A stretch of 64,000 nucleotides of DNA from Achromobacter sp. Root83 (GTDB lineage Bacteria; Pseudomonadota; Gammaproteobacteria; Burkholderiales; Burkholderiaceae_B). The position numbers were made by a program, and so were the translations under genes. Below the pieces are notes generated by a model that did no database searches, had not been told where the DNA came from, and saw only the letters and a program-made list of their open reading frames with translations. Below, piece after piece: positions 30,873-40,074 of this stretch. The DNA lies in contig NZ_LMIU01000022.1 in assembly GCF_001428845.1 (NCBI RefSeq), forward strand, positions 310,001 to 374,000, given 5' to 3'. The first letter of the stretch is position 1; each line of letters opens with the position of its first letter.

Positions 30873-32075
30873 ATGGTTTCGCGTAATCGTATTGCTATGC
30901 TCGTCGTCTTTGCAGCCGTGCTCGCGGCCGGCGGCGGCTACGCCCTCACCCGGGGCCCCGCCGGCGGCAACGTCGCCATGGCGCAGGGCGCCCCGTCCGC
31001 CCCGCCCGTCGAAGTGGCCGAAGTCATCAACAAGACCATCGTGGACTGGCAGCGCTATTCCGGCCGCCTGGAAGCCATCGACCGCGTCGACATCCGCCCC
31101 CTGGTGTCCGGCACCCTGACCGCCGTCCACTTCCAGGACGGCACCATCGTCAAGAAGGGCGACGTGCTGTTCACCATCGACCCGCGCCCCTACGCGGCCG
31201 AGGTGGACCGCGCCGCCGCCGCCCTGACCGCGGCCCGCGCCCGCGCCGCCTACACGGCGTCGGAACTGGCTCGGGGCCAGCGCCTGCTGGCCGACAACGC
31301 CATCGCCCGCCGCGACTTCGAAGAAAAGCAGAACGCCTCGCGCGAAGCCGCCGCCAACCTGCAGGGCGCGCAGGCCGCGCTGGACTACGCCAAGCTGAAC
31401 CTGGGCTACACCCGCATCGAAGCGCCCGTGGCCGGCCGCGTCTCGCGCGCCGAAGTCACGGTGGGCAACGTGGTGGCCGCCGGCGCCGCGTCGGTGCCGC
31501 TGACCACGCTGGTTTCGGTGTCCAAGATGTACGCATCGTTCGACGTGGACGAACAAACCTTCCTCAAGTACGTAAACCCCGCCCGCAACGGCAAGGCTGG
31601 CTCGGTGCCCGTCGAACTGGGGCTGGCCAACGAGGAAGGCTATTCGCGCACGGGCTTCGTGCAATCGGTGGACAACCGCCTGGACGCGACGTCCGGCACC
31701 ATCCGCGTGCGCGCCGAGTTCGACAACGCCGACGGCTCGCTCCTGCCGGGCTTGTACGCCCGCGTCCGCCTGGGCGGCAGCGACCCGCGCGCGGCCGTCC
31801 TGATCGACGAAAAAGCCATCGGCACCGACCAGGACAAGCGTTTCGTGCTGGTGCTGGACGACAAGAACCACGCCCTGTACCGCCAAGTGAAGCTGGGCGC
31901 CAACCAGGAAGGCCTGCGCGTCGTCGACTCCGGCCTGGCCGCGGGCGAGCGCATCGTCGTCAATGGCCTGCAGCGCATCCGTCCCGGCGATGCCGTGACC
32001 CCGACCGTCGTCCCCATGGTTGCCGCCAAGCCCAATTCCGGCAACCCGGTCCAGACCGCATCGGCACAGAACTGA
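30873..32075 (+). CDS. mexE: RND efflux membrane fusion protein (MexE-like)
   Basis: A 400-residue periplasmic adaptor. After an uncleaved or cleavable hydrophobic N-terminus (IAMLVVFAAVLAAGGGYAL) come the lipoyl half-motifs (GRLEAIDRVDIRPLVSGTL and APVAGRVSRAEVTVGNVV), an alpha-helical hairpin between them (about residues 105-165) and the beta-barrel and membrane-proximal domains (YARVRLGG; ERIVVNGLQRIRPGDAV). There is no lipobox Cys. AAGGAAA five bases before the ATG at 30873 fixes the start; the open frame reaches 30633 without coding character. It links the inner-membrane pump MexF to the outer-membrane channel. The nearest characterised relatives are MexE of Pseudomonas and AxyE of Achromobacter. 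Confidence 0.88.
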   Translation: MVSRNRIAMLVVFAAVLAAGGGYALTRGPAGGNVAMAQGAPSAPPVEVAEVINKTIVDWQRYSGRLEAIDRVDIRPLVSGTLTAVHFQDGTIVKKGDVLFTIDPRPYAAEVDRAAAALTAARARAAYTASELARGQRLLADNAIARRDFEEKQNASREAAANLQGAQAALDYAKLNLGYTRIEAPVAGRVSRAEVTVGNVVAAGAASVPLTTLVSVSKMYASFDVDEQTFLKYVNPARNGKAGSVPVELGLANEEGYSRTGFVQSVDNRLDATSGTIRVRAEFDNADGSLLPGLYARVRLGGSDPRAAVLIDEKAIGTDQDKRFVLVLDDKNHALYRQVKLGANQEGLRVVDSGLAAGERIVVNGLQRIRPGDAVTPTVVPMVAAKPNSGNPVQTASAQN

Positions 32076-32100
32076 GCCGACGCGTCGAACGAGAACGTCC

Positions 32101-35100
32101 ATGAATATCTCGAAATTCTTCATCGACCGGCCCATCTTCGCCGGCGTGCTTTCCATCCTGGTGCTGCTGGCGGGCCTGCTGGCCATGTTCCAGCTCCCCA
32201 TCTCCGAATACCCGGAAGTGGTGCCGCCATCGGTGGTGGTGCGCGCGCAGTATCCGGGCGCCAACCCCAAGGTCATCGCCGAAACCGTCGCCTCGCCGCT
32301 GGAGGAATCCATCAACGGCGTGGAAGACATGCTGTACATGCAGTCGCAGGCCAACAGCGACGGCAACCTGACGCTGACCGTGAACTTCAAGCTGGGCGTC
32401 GACCCGGACAAGGCGCAGCAGCTCGTGCAGAACCGCGTGTCGCAGGCGCTGCCGCGCCTTCCGCCAGACGTGCAGCGCCTGGGCGTGACCACGGCCAAGA
32501 GTTCGCCCACGCTGACGCTGGTTGTCCACCTGATCTCGCCCAATGATCGCTACGACATCACCTACCTGCGCAACTACGCGATCCTGAACGTCAAGGATCG
32601 CCTGGCCCGCATCACGGGCGTGGGCGAAGTCACGGTGTGGGGTTCGGGCAACTACTCCATGCGCGTCTGGCTGGACCCGCAGAAGGTCGCGCAGCGCGGC
32701 ATGACCGCGTCCGAAGTCGTCGCCGCCATCCGCGAACAGAACGTGCAGGTGGCCGCCGGCGTGATCGGCGCATCGCCCACGCAAGGCGACGTGCCGTTGC
32801 AGCTCAACGTGAATGCACGCGGCCGCCTGCAGACCGAAGAAGAATTCCGCGACATCATCCTGAAGACCTCGCCCGACGGCGCCGTGACCTACCTGTCCGA
32901 CGTCGCCCGCGTGGAACTGGACGCGCAGGAATACGGCCTGCGTTCACTCCTGGACAACAAGCAGGCGGTGGGCATGGGCATCATGCAATCGCCGGGCGCC
33001 AACGCCCTGGACGTGTCCAGCAAGGTGCGCGCCGCCATGACCGAATTGGCGCAGGACTTCCCGCCGGGCGTGGAATACCGCATCGAATACGACCCCACGC
33101 AGTTCGTGCGGTCCAGTATCGAAGCCGTGGTGCACACGCTGCTCGAAGCCATCGCCCTGGTGGTGCTGGTGGTGATCCTGTTCCTGCAGACCTGGCGCGC
33201 GTCCATCATCCCGCTGCTGGCGGTGCCCGTGTCCATCGTGGGGACGTTCGCGCTGCTGCTGGTGTTCGGCTATTCCATCAACGCGCTGTCGCTGTTCGGG
33301 ATGGTGCTGGCCATCGGCATCGTGGTGGACGACGCCATCGTGGTGGTGGAAAACGTCGAACGCAATATCGCGGCGGGGCTGAGTCCACGCGACGCCACCT
33401 ACCGCGCCATGCGCGAAGTCAGCGGCCCCATCATCGCCATCGCGCTGACCCTGTGCGCGGTGTTCGTGCCGCTCGCCTTCATGACGGGCCTGACCGGCCA
33501 GTTCTACAAGCAGTTCGCCATGACCATCGCCATCTCGACGGTGATCTCGGCCTTCAACTCGCTGACCCTGTCCCCCGCGCTGTCGGCCCTGCTGCTCAAG
33601 AGCCACCACGACAAGCCTGACTGGCTGACCCGTGGCATGAACCGCGTGTTCGGCCGCTTCTTCAACTGGTTCAACAACATGTTCGGCCGCGCGTCCGAGT
33701 CCTACGGCACGGGCGTCGCCAACGTGATCCGCCGCAAGGCGGGCGCCATGGGCGTGTACGCGGTGCTGGTGGCCGCCACCATCGGCGTGTCGTATCTGGT
33801 GCCCGGCGGCTTCGTGCCCGCCCAGGACAAGCAATACCTGATCGGCTTCACGCAATTGCCCAACGGCGCCTCGCTGGACCGCACCGAAGACGTGATCCGC
33901 CGCATGAGCGACATCGCCCTGAAGGAACCCGGCGTGCAGTCCGCCATCGCCTTCCCCGGCCTGTCGATCAACGGCTTCACCAACAGCTCCAGCGCGGGCA
34001 TCGTGTTCGTGACCCTGAAGCCCTTTGATGAACGCAAGGGCGCCGACCTGTCCGGCAATGCCATCGCGGCATCGCTGAACCAGAAGTTCGCGGCCATCCA
34101 GGACTCGTTCATTGCCGTGTTCCCGCCCCCGCCCGTGATGGGCCTGGGCACGCTGGGCGGCTTCAAGCTGCAACTGGAAGACCGCGCCGCGCTGGGCTAT
34201 GCCGAACTGGACAAGGCCAAGCAGGCGTTCCTGGAAAAGGCCCGCCAGACGCCCGAACTGGGCCCCGCGTTCTCCAGCTACGAAATCAACGTGCCGCAGC
34301 TCGACGTGGACCTGGACCGCGTCAAGGCCAAGCAACTGGGCGTGCCGGTGACGGAAGTCTTCGACACCATGCAGATCTACCTGGGCTCCATGTACGTCAA
34401 CGACTTCAACCGCTTTGGCCGCGTCTTCCAGGTGCGGGCGCAAGCCGACGCCCCGTTCCGCGCGCACGCCGACGACATCCTGCAACTGAAGACCCGCAAT
34501 GCCGCGGGCGACATGGTGCCGCTGTCGTCGCTCGTGACGGTCAAGCAGACCTTCGGCCCGGAAATGGTGGTGCGCTACAACGGCTACACCGCCGCCGACA
34601 TCAACGGCGGCCCGGCCCCCGGCTACTCGTCCGACCAGGCGCAAGCCGCGGCCGAACGCGTTGCCGCTGAAACCCTGCCGCGCGGCGTGAAGTTCGAATG
34701 GACCGACCTGACCTACCAGCAGATCCTGGCGGGCAACGCCGGCCTGTGGGTGTTCCCCATCAGCGTGCTGCTGGTGTTCCTGGTGCTGGCCGCGCTGTAC
34801 GAAAGCCTGACCCTGCCCCTGGCCGTCATCCTGATCGTGCCGATGAGCATCCTCGCCGCGCTGACCGGCGTCTACCTGACCGGCAACGACAACAACATCT
34901 TCACGCAGATCGGCCTGATGGTGCTGGTGGGGCTGTCGGCGAAGAACGCGATCCTGATCGTCGAATTCGCCCGCGAGCTGGAAATGAACGGACGTACCCC
35001 GCTCGAAGCCGCCATCGAAGCCAGCCGCCTGCGCCTGCGTCCCATCCTGATGACGTCCATCGCGTTCATCATGGGCGTGGTGCCCCTGGTGCTGTCCTCG

Positions 35101-35316
35101 GGCGCGGGTTCGGAAATGCGCCATGCCATGGGTGTCGCCGTGTTCTTCGGCATGCTGGGCGTGACCCTGTTCGGCCTGTTCCTGACGCCGGTGTTCTACG
35201 TGCTGCTGCGCTCCATCGGCGGCAAGCAGCTGCATTCCGCCGCGCCGCATGAAGCGCCCGTGTGCGTGCCGCACGTGGACCCCAACGCGCCGCCCGCCAC
35301 GCAGCACAACGCGTAG
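32101..35316 (+). CDS. mexF: RND multidrug efflux pump, inner-membrane subunit (MexF-like)
   Basis: A 1071-residue proton-driven RND pump with 12 membrane helices and two large periplasmic loops. It begins MNISKFFIDRPIFAGVLSIL and has QLPISEYPEVVPPSVVVRAQ, the HAE-1 N-terminal signature. TM4 contains GIVVDDAIVVVENVERN, whose Asp pair (about residue 410) carries protons. The relay Lys is in LVGLSAKNAILIVEFA (TM10). Sequence details (LNVKDRLARITGVGEVTVWG, VRSSIEAVVHTLLEA) are closer to MexF than to MexB. MexEF-OprN pumps export chloramphenicol, fluoroquinolones and trimethoprim; that range is known for the family, not shown here. It follows the adaptor gene by 25 bases. Confidence 0.93.
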   Translation: MNISKFFIDRPIFAGVLSILVLLAGLLAMFQLPISEYPEVVPPSVVVRAQYPGANPKVIAETVASPLEESINGVEDMLYMQSQANSDGNLTLTVNFKLGVDPDKAQQLVQNRVSQALPRLPPDVQRLGVTTAKSSPTLTLVVHLISPNDRYDITYLRNYAILNVKDRLARITGVGEVTVWGSGNYSMRVWLDPQKVAQRGMTASEVVAAIREQNVQVAAGVIGASPTQGDVPLQLNVNARGRLQTEEEFRDIILKTSPDGAVTYLSDVARVELDAQEYGLRSLLDNKQAVGMGIMQSPGANALDVSSKVRAAMTELAQDFPPGVEYRIEYDPTQFVRSSIEAVVHTLLEAIALVVLVVILFLQTWRASIIPLLAVPVSIVGTFALLLVFGYSINALSLFGMVLAIGIVVDDAIVVVENVERNIAAGLSPRDATYRAMREVSGPIIAIALTLCAVFVPLAFMTGLTGQFYKQFAMTIAISTVISAFNSLTLSPALSALLLKSHHDKPDWLTRGMNRVFGRFFNWFNNMFGRASESYGTGVANVIRRKAGAMGVYAVLVAATIGVSYLVPGGFVPAQDKQYLIGFTQLPNGASLDRTEDVIRRMSDIALKEPGVQSAIAFPGLSINGFTNSSSAGIVFVTLKPFDERKGADLSGNAIAASLNQKFAAIQDSFIAVFPPPPVMGLGTLGGFKLQLEDRAALGYAELDKAKQAFLEKARQTPELGPAFSSYEINVPQLDVDLDRVKAKQLGVPVTEVFDTMQIYLGSMYVNDFNRFGRVFQVRAQADAPFRAHADDILQLKTRNAAGDMVPLSSLVTVKQTFGPEMVVRYNGYTAADINGGPAPGYSSDQAQAAAERVAAETLPRGVKFEWTDLTYQQILAGNAGLWVFPISVLLVFLVLAALYESLTLPLAVILIVPMSILAALTGVYLTGNDNNIFTQIGLMVLVGLSAKNAILIVEFARELEMNGRTPLEAAIEASRLRLRPILMTSIAFIMGVVPLVLSSGAGSEMRHAMGVAVFFGMLGVTLFGLFLTPVFYVLLRSIGGKQLHSAAPHEAPVCVPHVDPNAPPATQHNA

Positions 35317-35340
35317 GCCGCCAGACAGAAGAGAAGCCAG

Positions 35341-35368
35341 CGCGTCCCGCCCAACGAGACGGGACGCG
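35341..35368. other. Intercistronic hairpin between mexF and oprN
   Basis: CGCGTCCCG (35341-35349) pairs perfectly with CGGGACGCG (35360-35368) around a 10-base loop. There is no T-run; the oprN ribosome site follows at once. It probably stabilises the upstream mRNA or tunes relative expression of pump and channel rather than ending transcription. Confidence 0.5.
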
Positions 35369-35388
35369 CGCTAAAGAGAAAAGTCATC

Positions 35389-36867
35389 ATGATCCAAAGA
35401 CTGACCCGCGGTTCCGCCCTGCTCGCCCTCCTGCTGGTGCTGGCCGGCTGCGCGGTGGGCCCGACCTACGAGCGGCCCTCCGCCGCCACCCCGGCGGCCT
35501 TCAAGGAAGCCGCCCTGCCCGCCTCCGAAGCCGGCACCTGGAAGCCCGCCGAGCCGTCCGAAGACGTATTGCGCGGCGCCTGGTGGAAGATATTCGGCGA
35601 CGAAGGCCTGAACCAGTTGGAAGAAGAAGCCCAGCAGGCCAACCAGAACCTGCAGGCCGCGGCCGCCCGCCTGACCCAGGCCCGCGCGCTGCAGCGCGAA
35701 GCCCGCTCCGGCTTCTTCCCCAGCCTGGACGCCGGCTTCGGCCCCAGCCGCCAGCGTCCCTCGGCCGTATCGCAAGGCCAGCCCGACGGCACATCCACCA
35801 CAACCGTCACCACCTGGCGCGCCCAGGGCATGGTCTCGTACGAAGCCGACCTGTTCGGCCGCGTCGCCTCCACCGCCGACGCCGCCACCGCCGACGCCCA
35901 GCAAAGCGAAGCGCTGTACCGTTCCGTGCTGCTGGCGCTGCAGGCCGACGTCGCCACCACCTACTTCCTGGTGCGCGAACAGGACGCCGAATCGCGGCTC
36001 TACCACCAGACCGTCAAGCTGCGCACCGACACCCTGCAACTGATCCAGCGCCGCTATGACGCCGGCGACATCAGCGAACTGGACCTGGCCCGCGCCAAGG
36101 CCGAACTGGCCTCCGCGCAATCCGAAGCCCTGGGCATCGACCGCCGCCGCGCCACCGCCGAACACGCGCTGGCCGTGCTGCTGGGCCGCGCCCCGTCCGA
36201 CTTCGCCATGCCGCCGCAACCCATCGACAAGGTCGCGGTGTCGATCCCGGCCGGCCTGCCCTCCACCCTGCTGGAACGCCGTCCCGATATCGCCGCCGCC
36301 GAACGCGCCATGGCCGCCGCCAACGCCCGCGTCGGCGCCGCCAAGTCCGCCTTCTTCCCGCGCCTGGACATCACCGGCGCCTTCGGCTACGAGTCATCCG
36401 ACCTGGGCAACCTGTTCGAGTGGTCCAGCCGCACCTTCCTGCTCGGCCCGCTGGTGGGCGCCGCCCTGTCCATGCCCATCTTCGACGGCGGCCGCCGCCA
36501 GGCCGGCCTGGACCGCGCCCGCGCCGTCTACGAAGAAGACGTCGCCGTCTACCGCCAAACGGTGCTCAACGCGTTCCGCGAAGTGGAAGACAATCTGGCC
36601 AACCTGCGCATCCTGGCCGACCAGACCAAGGCCCAGGACGCCGCGGTAGACGCCGCCGCCCGCGCCGCGAAGCTCTCGCATACGCAATACCGCGAAGGCT
36701 CCATCAGCTTCCTGGACGTGATCGAAGCCGACCGCAGCGTATTGCTTCAGCAACGCGTCTCGGTGCAGTTGAACGGCGAACAGGCCCGCTCCGCCGTCGG
36801 CCTGATCCGCGCCATCGGCGGCGGCTGGGAGAATCCCGTGCCGCCCGAGACGGTGGCGGCGAAGTAA
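35389..36867 (+). CDS. oprN: RND efflux outer-membrane channel lipoprotein (OprN/NodT family)
   Basis: A 492-residue outer-membrane factor. The lipoprotein signal ends LVLAGC, so Cys about 21 is acylated. The mature protein has the two tandem OEP repeats: WWKIFGDEGLNQLEEEA with LQAAAARLTQARAL near the start, SYEADLFGRV (the family's YEADLFG/W motif), then LLERRPDIAAAERAMAAANA and ALSMPIFDGGRRQAGLDRA in the second half. The trimer forms a beta-barrel and alpha-helical tunnel that receives substrates from the MexE/MexF complex. It is the last gene of the efflux operon, after a hairpin; the composite repeat follows it. Confidence 0.92.
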   Translation: MIQRLTRGSALLALLLVLAGCAVGPTYERPSAATPAAFKEAALPASEAGTWKPAEPSEDVLRGAWWKIFGDEGLNQLEEEAQQANQNLQAAAARLTQARALQREARSGFFPSLDAGFGPSRQRPSAVSQGQPDGTSTTTVTTWRAQGMVSYEADLFGRVASTADAATADAQQSEALYRSVLLALQADVATTYFLVREQDAESRLYHQTVKLRTDTLQLIQRRYDAGDISELDLARAKAELASAQSEALGIDRRRATAEHALAVLLGRAPSDFAMPPQPIDKVAVSIPAGLPSTLLERRPDIAAAERAMAAANARVGAAKSAFFPRLDITGAFGYESSDLGNLFEWSSRTFLLGPLVGAALSMPIFDGGRRQAGLDRARAVYEEDVAVYRQTVLNAFREVEDNLANLRILADQTKAQDAAVDAAARAAKLSHTQYREGSISFLDVIEADRSVLLQQRVSVQLNGEQARSAVGLIRAIGGGWENPVPPETVAAK

Positions 36868-36956
36868 CCAACGCCGCAGCAGCGCCAGGCACAAACAACA
36901 ATTCCAAAGCCTGGCGCGGCGAAAACTGCATCCGCCCGCAGCGCCCTCCCGACGCG

Positions 36957-37265
36957 AGACACCACGTAAGCCCCACAAGGCCGCCCGCGCGGCCGGCATG
37001 GGGCGGGCCCCGCAAGACGCTCCAACACCTCCTGGCGCTTGGCAAGAACCTCAAGAACCCCGACCAGCCCGGCGACCGCCAAGATCCATCATTGGAGCCC
37101 GGCGCGGCGGCGGCCTGGGGTGCGCGGGGCGTCAGATGCGCCCGAGGGAATCGGAAGGCAGGCGCCGAAGGCGACAACGACGATGACGATGGGGCAGTCC
37201 GGAGCGTAGGCTCCGGACCGCAATCGCAGCCCCGCGCACCCCAGGCCGCCGCCACGCCGGGCGTC
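36957..37265 (+). repeat. 309-bp composite intergenic repeat, copy A
   Basis: This stretch is a near match, at identical length, to 47112-47420. The left module (36957-37068) is GC-rich and conserved, a spacer of about 30 bases varies, and the right module (37096-37265) is almost identical. The right module is bounded by 33-base inverted arms at 37098-37130 and 37229-37261 with one mismatch, and contains two inner hairpins. It fills most of the 423-bp gap between oprN and the membrane protein gene; the remainder shows no gene. Reading frames running through it are not credible proteins. Confidence 0.9.
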
Positions 37266-37290
37266 TTAAGAACCATCGCCCCGCAAAACC

Positions 37291-37839
37291 CTACCCCCGC
37301 CGCGCCAAACACCGCAACGCCATCCGATACCCCACAAACACAAAAAACCCCTGACTATTCATCACCAACCAAGCCCCCAACCCGCCAACCACAGCCACCA
37401 CCGGCCCCACCGCCCTCACATCCCCCTGCGTCCACGCAATCACCCCGAACGCGCCAACGGCCGCCAGCCCGATCGACAGCCACTTCAACAGCACCAGCCC
37501 CCCGGCCCGCCCCGCCATCAGCATCACCACCCCGATCGCCAGCCCCAGCGCCGTCCCCGCGCAAACCACCACCAGCGCGAACGCCGCCATCGCCGAACCG
37601 GCCACGCGCAGCAGCAGGCTCAGCACCTCGATCCCGACCCCCAGCCCGCCCACCATCACCAGCACCGCCAGGACCAATGGCGACCACATCCCAGGCGGCG
37701 TGCGCCCCGCGTCCATCTCGGCCACGAAACGATGCATTGCCGAAGACGACGCCGGATCCTCACCGCTTGCCAACGCCGCCTCCAGCCTGCGGCACTGCCC
37801 GATCAGAGCGTTCAGGCCAGAGGCGGGTCCGGGCGTCAC
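37291..37839 (-). CDS. Hypothetical membrane protein coupled to the gentisate LysR gene
   Basis: A 182-residue protein of unknown function. After about 55 soluble residues with a Cys-containing helix (LNALIGQCRRLEAALASGED) there are roughly five hydrophobic segments (for example MWSPLVLAVLVMVGGLGVGI and GLAAVGAFGVIAW) and a short basic C-terminus. No ATG lies near the beginning; a GTG at 37839 overlaps the TGA of the LysR gene as GTGA, with GGGAG ten bases upstream, so I take it as the start and expect translational coupling. An ATG at residue 35 is an alternative. The link to the regulator may be functional or only transcriptional. Confidence 0.6.
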   Translation of the reverse strand: MTPGPASGLNALIGQCRRLEAALASGEDPASSSAMHRFVAEMDAGRTPPGMWSPLVLAVLVMVGGLGVGIEVLSLLLRVAGSAMAAFALVVVCAGTALGLAIGVVMLMAGRAGGLVLLKWLSIGLAAVGAFGVIAWTQGDVRAVGPVVAVVGGLGAWLVMNSQGFFVFVGYRMALRCLARRG

Positions 37840-38771
37840 AGACGCGTCACTCCCGGCGCGTGTTCCGCCACCGTGCCGCGCAACGCCGCCATCGCCTCCT
37901 GCACCGCCACCGGCCGGAACGCATCCTCGCGCCAGTACATCGCCACCGAGCCAAACCCGGACAGCCGGACAGGGATGATCCGCATCGCCCGCATCTGCGA
38001 AAACCGCAAGGCCGCGCGATGCGACGCCACGCCGATCATGTCGCTGTTGTTGATCAGCGTGAGATTGATCGTGACCGAATTCGACTCCACATGGTCCACG
38101 GGCGGCGACTGTCCCGCCGCCGCCAGCGCCGCATCCACCGCATTGCGGATAGGCGTGCCCTTCGGCCACAGGATCCAGCGATAGGACAGCAGATCCTGCC
38201 AGCTTGGCTGCTCCACCGCGAACAGCGGATGCCGCGGCCGCGCCACCAGATGAATGGGTTCCAGATACAGGGCTTCAAAGCGGACGGCGGGGTCGTGGTG
38301 CTCGGGCGCGGAACGGCCCACCACGATATCCAGATCGCCTTGCGCAAGCTGCGCCAGAAGACGGTCCGTCGTGCCCTCGACCAGCTTCACGCGCGCCTGC
38401 GGCATGCGCTCCAGCAGCTTCATCACCGCCAGCGGCACCGTGTCGGAAGCCGACGCGCCCGACGCCCCGATCACCACCCGCCCCCCGCCGCCCTCGCGCA
38501 ACGCCGCCATGTCCGCACTGGCGCGGTCCAACTGCGACTCCACGCGCTGCGCGTGCGCGATCAGCACATCGCCGTGCGGCGTCGGCCGCAGACCGCGGGC
38601 ATGGCGTTCGAACAGCGGCAGCCCGATATCGTCTTCCAGATCCTTCAGCCACTTCGACAGCCCAGGCTGCGTCGTATTGAGCATCGCGGCGGAATGGCTG
38701 ATGTTGCGGGTCTGGGCCAGGCTGAGCAACATCTTGAGGTTGCGCAGCCGCAAGCGGTGGGTCCAGTCCAT
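37836..38771 (-). CDS. LysR-family regulator, probable activator of the gentisate operon
   Basis: A 311-residue LysR protein. The winged helix is HRLRLRNLKMLLSLAQTRNI with AAMLNTTQPGLSKWLKDLED, the GbpR/CbhR-like subgroup whose recognition helix reads TQPGLSKW. The effector domain starts GGRVVIGASGASASDTVPLA and includes HPLFAVEQPSWQDL and NNSDMIGVASHRAA. GAGGG precedes the ATG. It is divergent from the gentisate 1,2-dioxygenase gene with a T-N11-A-type inverted repeat between them, the usual arrangement for a LysR activator of aromatic degradation. The effector may be 3-hydroxybenzoate or gentisate; this is inferred from position. Confidence 0.85.
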   Translation of the reverse strand: MDWTHRLRLRNLKMLLSLAQTRNISHSAAMLNTTQPGLSKWLKDLEDDIGLPLFERHARGLRPTPHGDVLIAHAQRVESQLDRASADMAALREGGGGRVVIGASGASASDTVPLAVMKLLERMPQARVKLVEGTTDRLLAQLAQGDLDIVVGRSAPEHHDPAVRFEALYLEPIHLVARPRHPLFAVEQPSWQDLLSYRWILWPKGTPIRNAVDAALAAAGQSPPVDHVESNSVTINLTLINNSDMIGVASHRAALRFSQMRAMRIIPVRLSGFGSVAMYWREDAFRPVAVQEAMAALRGTVAEHAPGVTRL

Positions 38772-38830
38772 GCAGGCCCTCGTCTTGGGGGATTGTCTCG
38801 TATGTATATTGTTATTCGTATGGATAATAA

Positions 38831-38845
38831 GATAATTTCATTATC
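38831..38845. promoter_or_regulatory. LysR-type inverted repeat upstream of the gentisate operon
   Basis: GATAAT (38831-38836) and ATTATC (38840-38845) are perfect complements around TTC, within an AT-rich stretch (about 38800-38870) that contrasts with the GC-rich surroundings. It lies between the divergent LysR and gentisate dioxygenase genes and is the best operator candidate for both. Confidence 0.55.
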
Positions 38846-38951
38846 AAACACATAGCTGCGTACGCATAATCGTCTCCTAACTGGACCAGCCGCGAACCAC
38901 GCGGTGGCCGCCCGTAGAAGCCGGCATCAGCCGGACATACCGGAGACAACC

Positions 38952-40019
38952 ATGCACCACGGTCAACCCGCCGGCGCGGACAGCGCCGCCTCGGACCGCG
39001 CCCTTTATTACGCGCGCATCGCCAAGAAGCACATGGCCCCCCTGTGGGAATCGCTGCACAACCTGGTGCCGCGCCAGCCCGCGCCCCGCTGCATCCCCGC
39101 CATCTGGAAATACGACGACGTGCGCGGCGACGTCATGGCGTCGGGGTCGCTGATCACCGCAGAAGAAGCCGTCAGGCGTGTGCTGATCCTGGAGAACCCC
39201 GGCCTGCCCGGCCAGGCCAGCATCACGCAAAGCCTTTACGCCGGCCTTCAACTGATCCTGCCCGGCGAAATCGCGCCCAGCCATCGCCATACACAATCGG
39301 CGCTGCGCTTCATCGTCGAAGGGCGCGGCGCATACACCGCCGTCAATGGCGAACGCACCACCATGCATCCGGGCGACTTCATCATCACGCCGTCCTGGAC
39401 CTGGCACGACCACGGCAACGCCGAAACCGTCGAAGGCGGCGAACCCGTGGTCTGGCTGGACGGCCTGGACATCCCGCTGCTGCGCTTCCTGGACGCGGGC
39501 TTCGCGGAAAACTACCCGTCGGCCACCCAGCCCGTCACGCGCCCCGAAGGCGACAGCATGGCGCGCTTCGGCCACAACATGGCCCCCGTGCGCCATCAGG
39601 CCACAAGCGGCACCTCGCCCATCTTCAACTACCCCTACGAACGCAGTCGCGAGGCACTGGACGAGCTCTACCGCCACGGCGAACTCGACCCCTGGGACGG
39701 CGTCAAGCTGCGCTACCTGAATCCGGCCACCGGCGGCTACCCCATGCCGACGATGGCCACCTTCATGCAGTTCCTGCCCGCCGGCTTTCAGGGCAAGACC
39801 ACCCGCACGACCGACTCCACCGTCTACAGCGTGGTCGAAGGCCGCGGCACCGCGCGCATCGGCGACCAGGAATTCCACTTCGGCCCGCGCGACGTTTTCG
39901 TCGCGCCGTCGTGGATGCCAGTGCAGTTGGCCGCGCTGGAAGACGCCACGCTCTTCAGCTATTCCGACCGCCCGGTGCAGGTCGCGCTGGGCCTGTGGCG
40001 CGAAGAGCGCGTCGGCTGA
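38952..40019 (+). CDS. Gentisate 1,2-dioxygenase
   Basis: A 355-residue bicupin that opens the ring of gentisate (2,5-dihydroxybenzoate) with O2 to maleylpyruvate, using Fe(II). The N-terminal cupin carries the active metal site, with [15 protein letters not shown] (H111 and H113) and the second motif [12 protein letters not shown] supplying a further His. [10 protein letters not shown] follows. The C-terminal cupin has [19 protein letters not shown] and [11 protein letters not shown], a degenerate non-metal domain as in known gentisate dioxygenases. GGAG upstream of the ATG at 38952 sets the start. It begins an operon with the two following pathway enzymes and is divergent from its likely LysR activator. 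Confidence 0.92.
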   Translation: MHHGQPAGADSAASDRALYYARIAKKHMAPLWESLHNLVPRQPAPRCIPAIWKYDDVRGDVMASGSLITAEEAVRRVLILENPGLPGQASITQSLYAGLQLILPGEIAPSHRHTQSALRFIVEGRGAYTAVNGERTTMHPGDFIITPSWTWHDHGNAETVEGGEPVVWLDGLDIPLLRFLDAGFAENYPSATQPVTRPEGDSMARFGHNMAPVRHQATSGTSPIFNYPYERSREALDELYRHGELDPWDGVKLRYLNPATGGYPMPTMATFMQFLPAGFQGKTTRTTDSTVYSVVEGRGTARIGDQEFHFGPRDVFVAPSWMPVQLAALEDATLFSYSDRPVQVALGLWREERVG

Positions 40020-40074
40020 CCCGCCATTCCGTTTAGCAATCCGTAAACCCATCCCGCTCTTCAAAGGGTGATCC

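Noticed and set aside
32944-35307. A 787-codon open frame on the - strand opposite mexF
   Set aside because: Same reason: the + strand encodes an unmistakable RND pump, and the antisense product is His/Gln/Arg-rich without any motif.
36957-37265. Repeat as an insertion sequence with its own transposase
   Set aside because: No frame inside either copy resembles a transposase; I also could not see clear target-site duplications, so only a MITE-like or structured repeat is claimed.
36420-38855. An 811-codon + strand open frame running from oprN through the repeat to the LysR gene
   Set aside because: It crosses oprN, the structured repeat and two - strand genes in shadow frames; Pro/Arg-rich with no recognisable domain.
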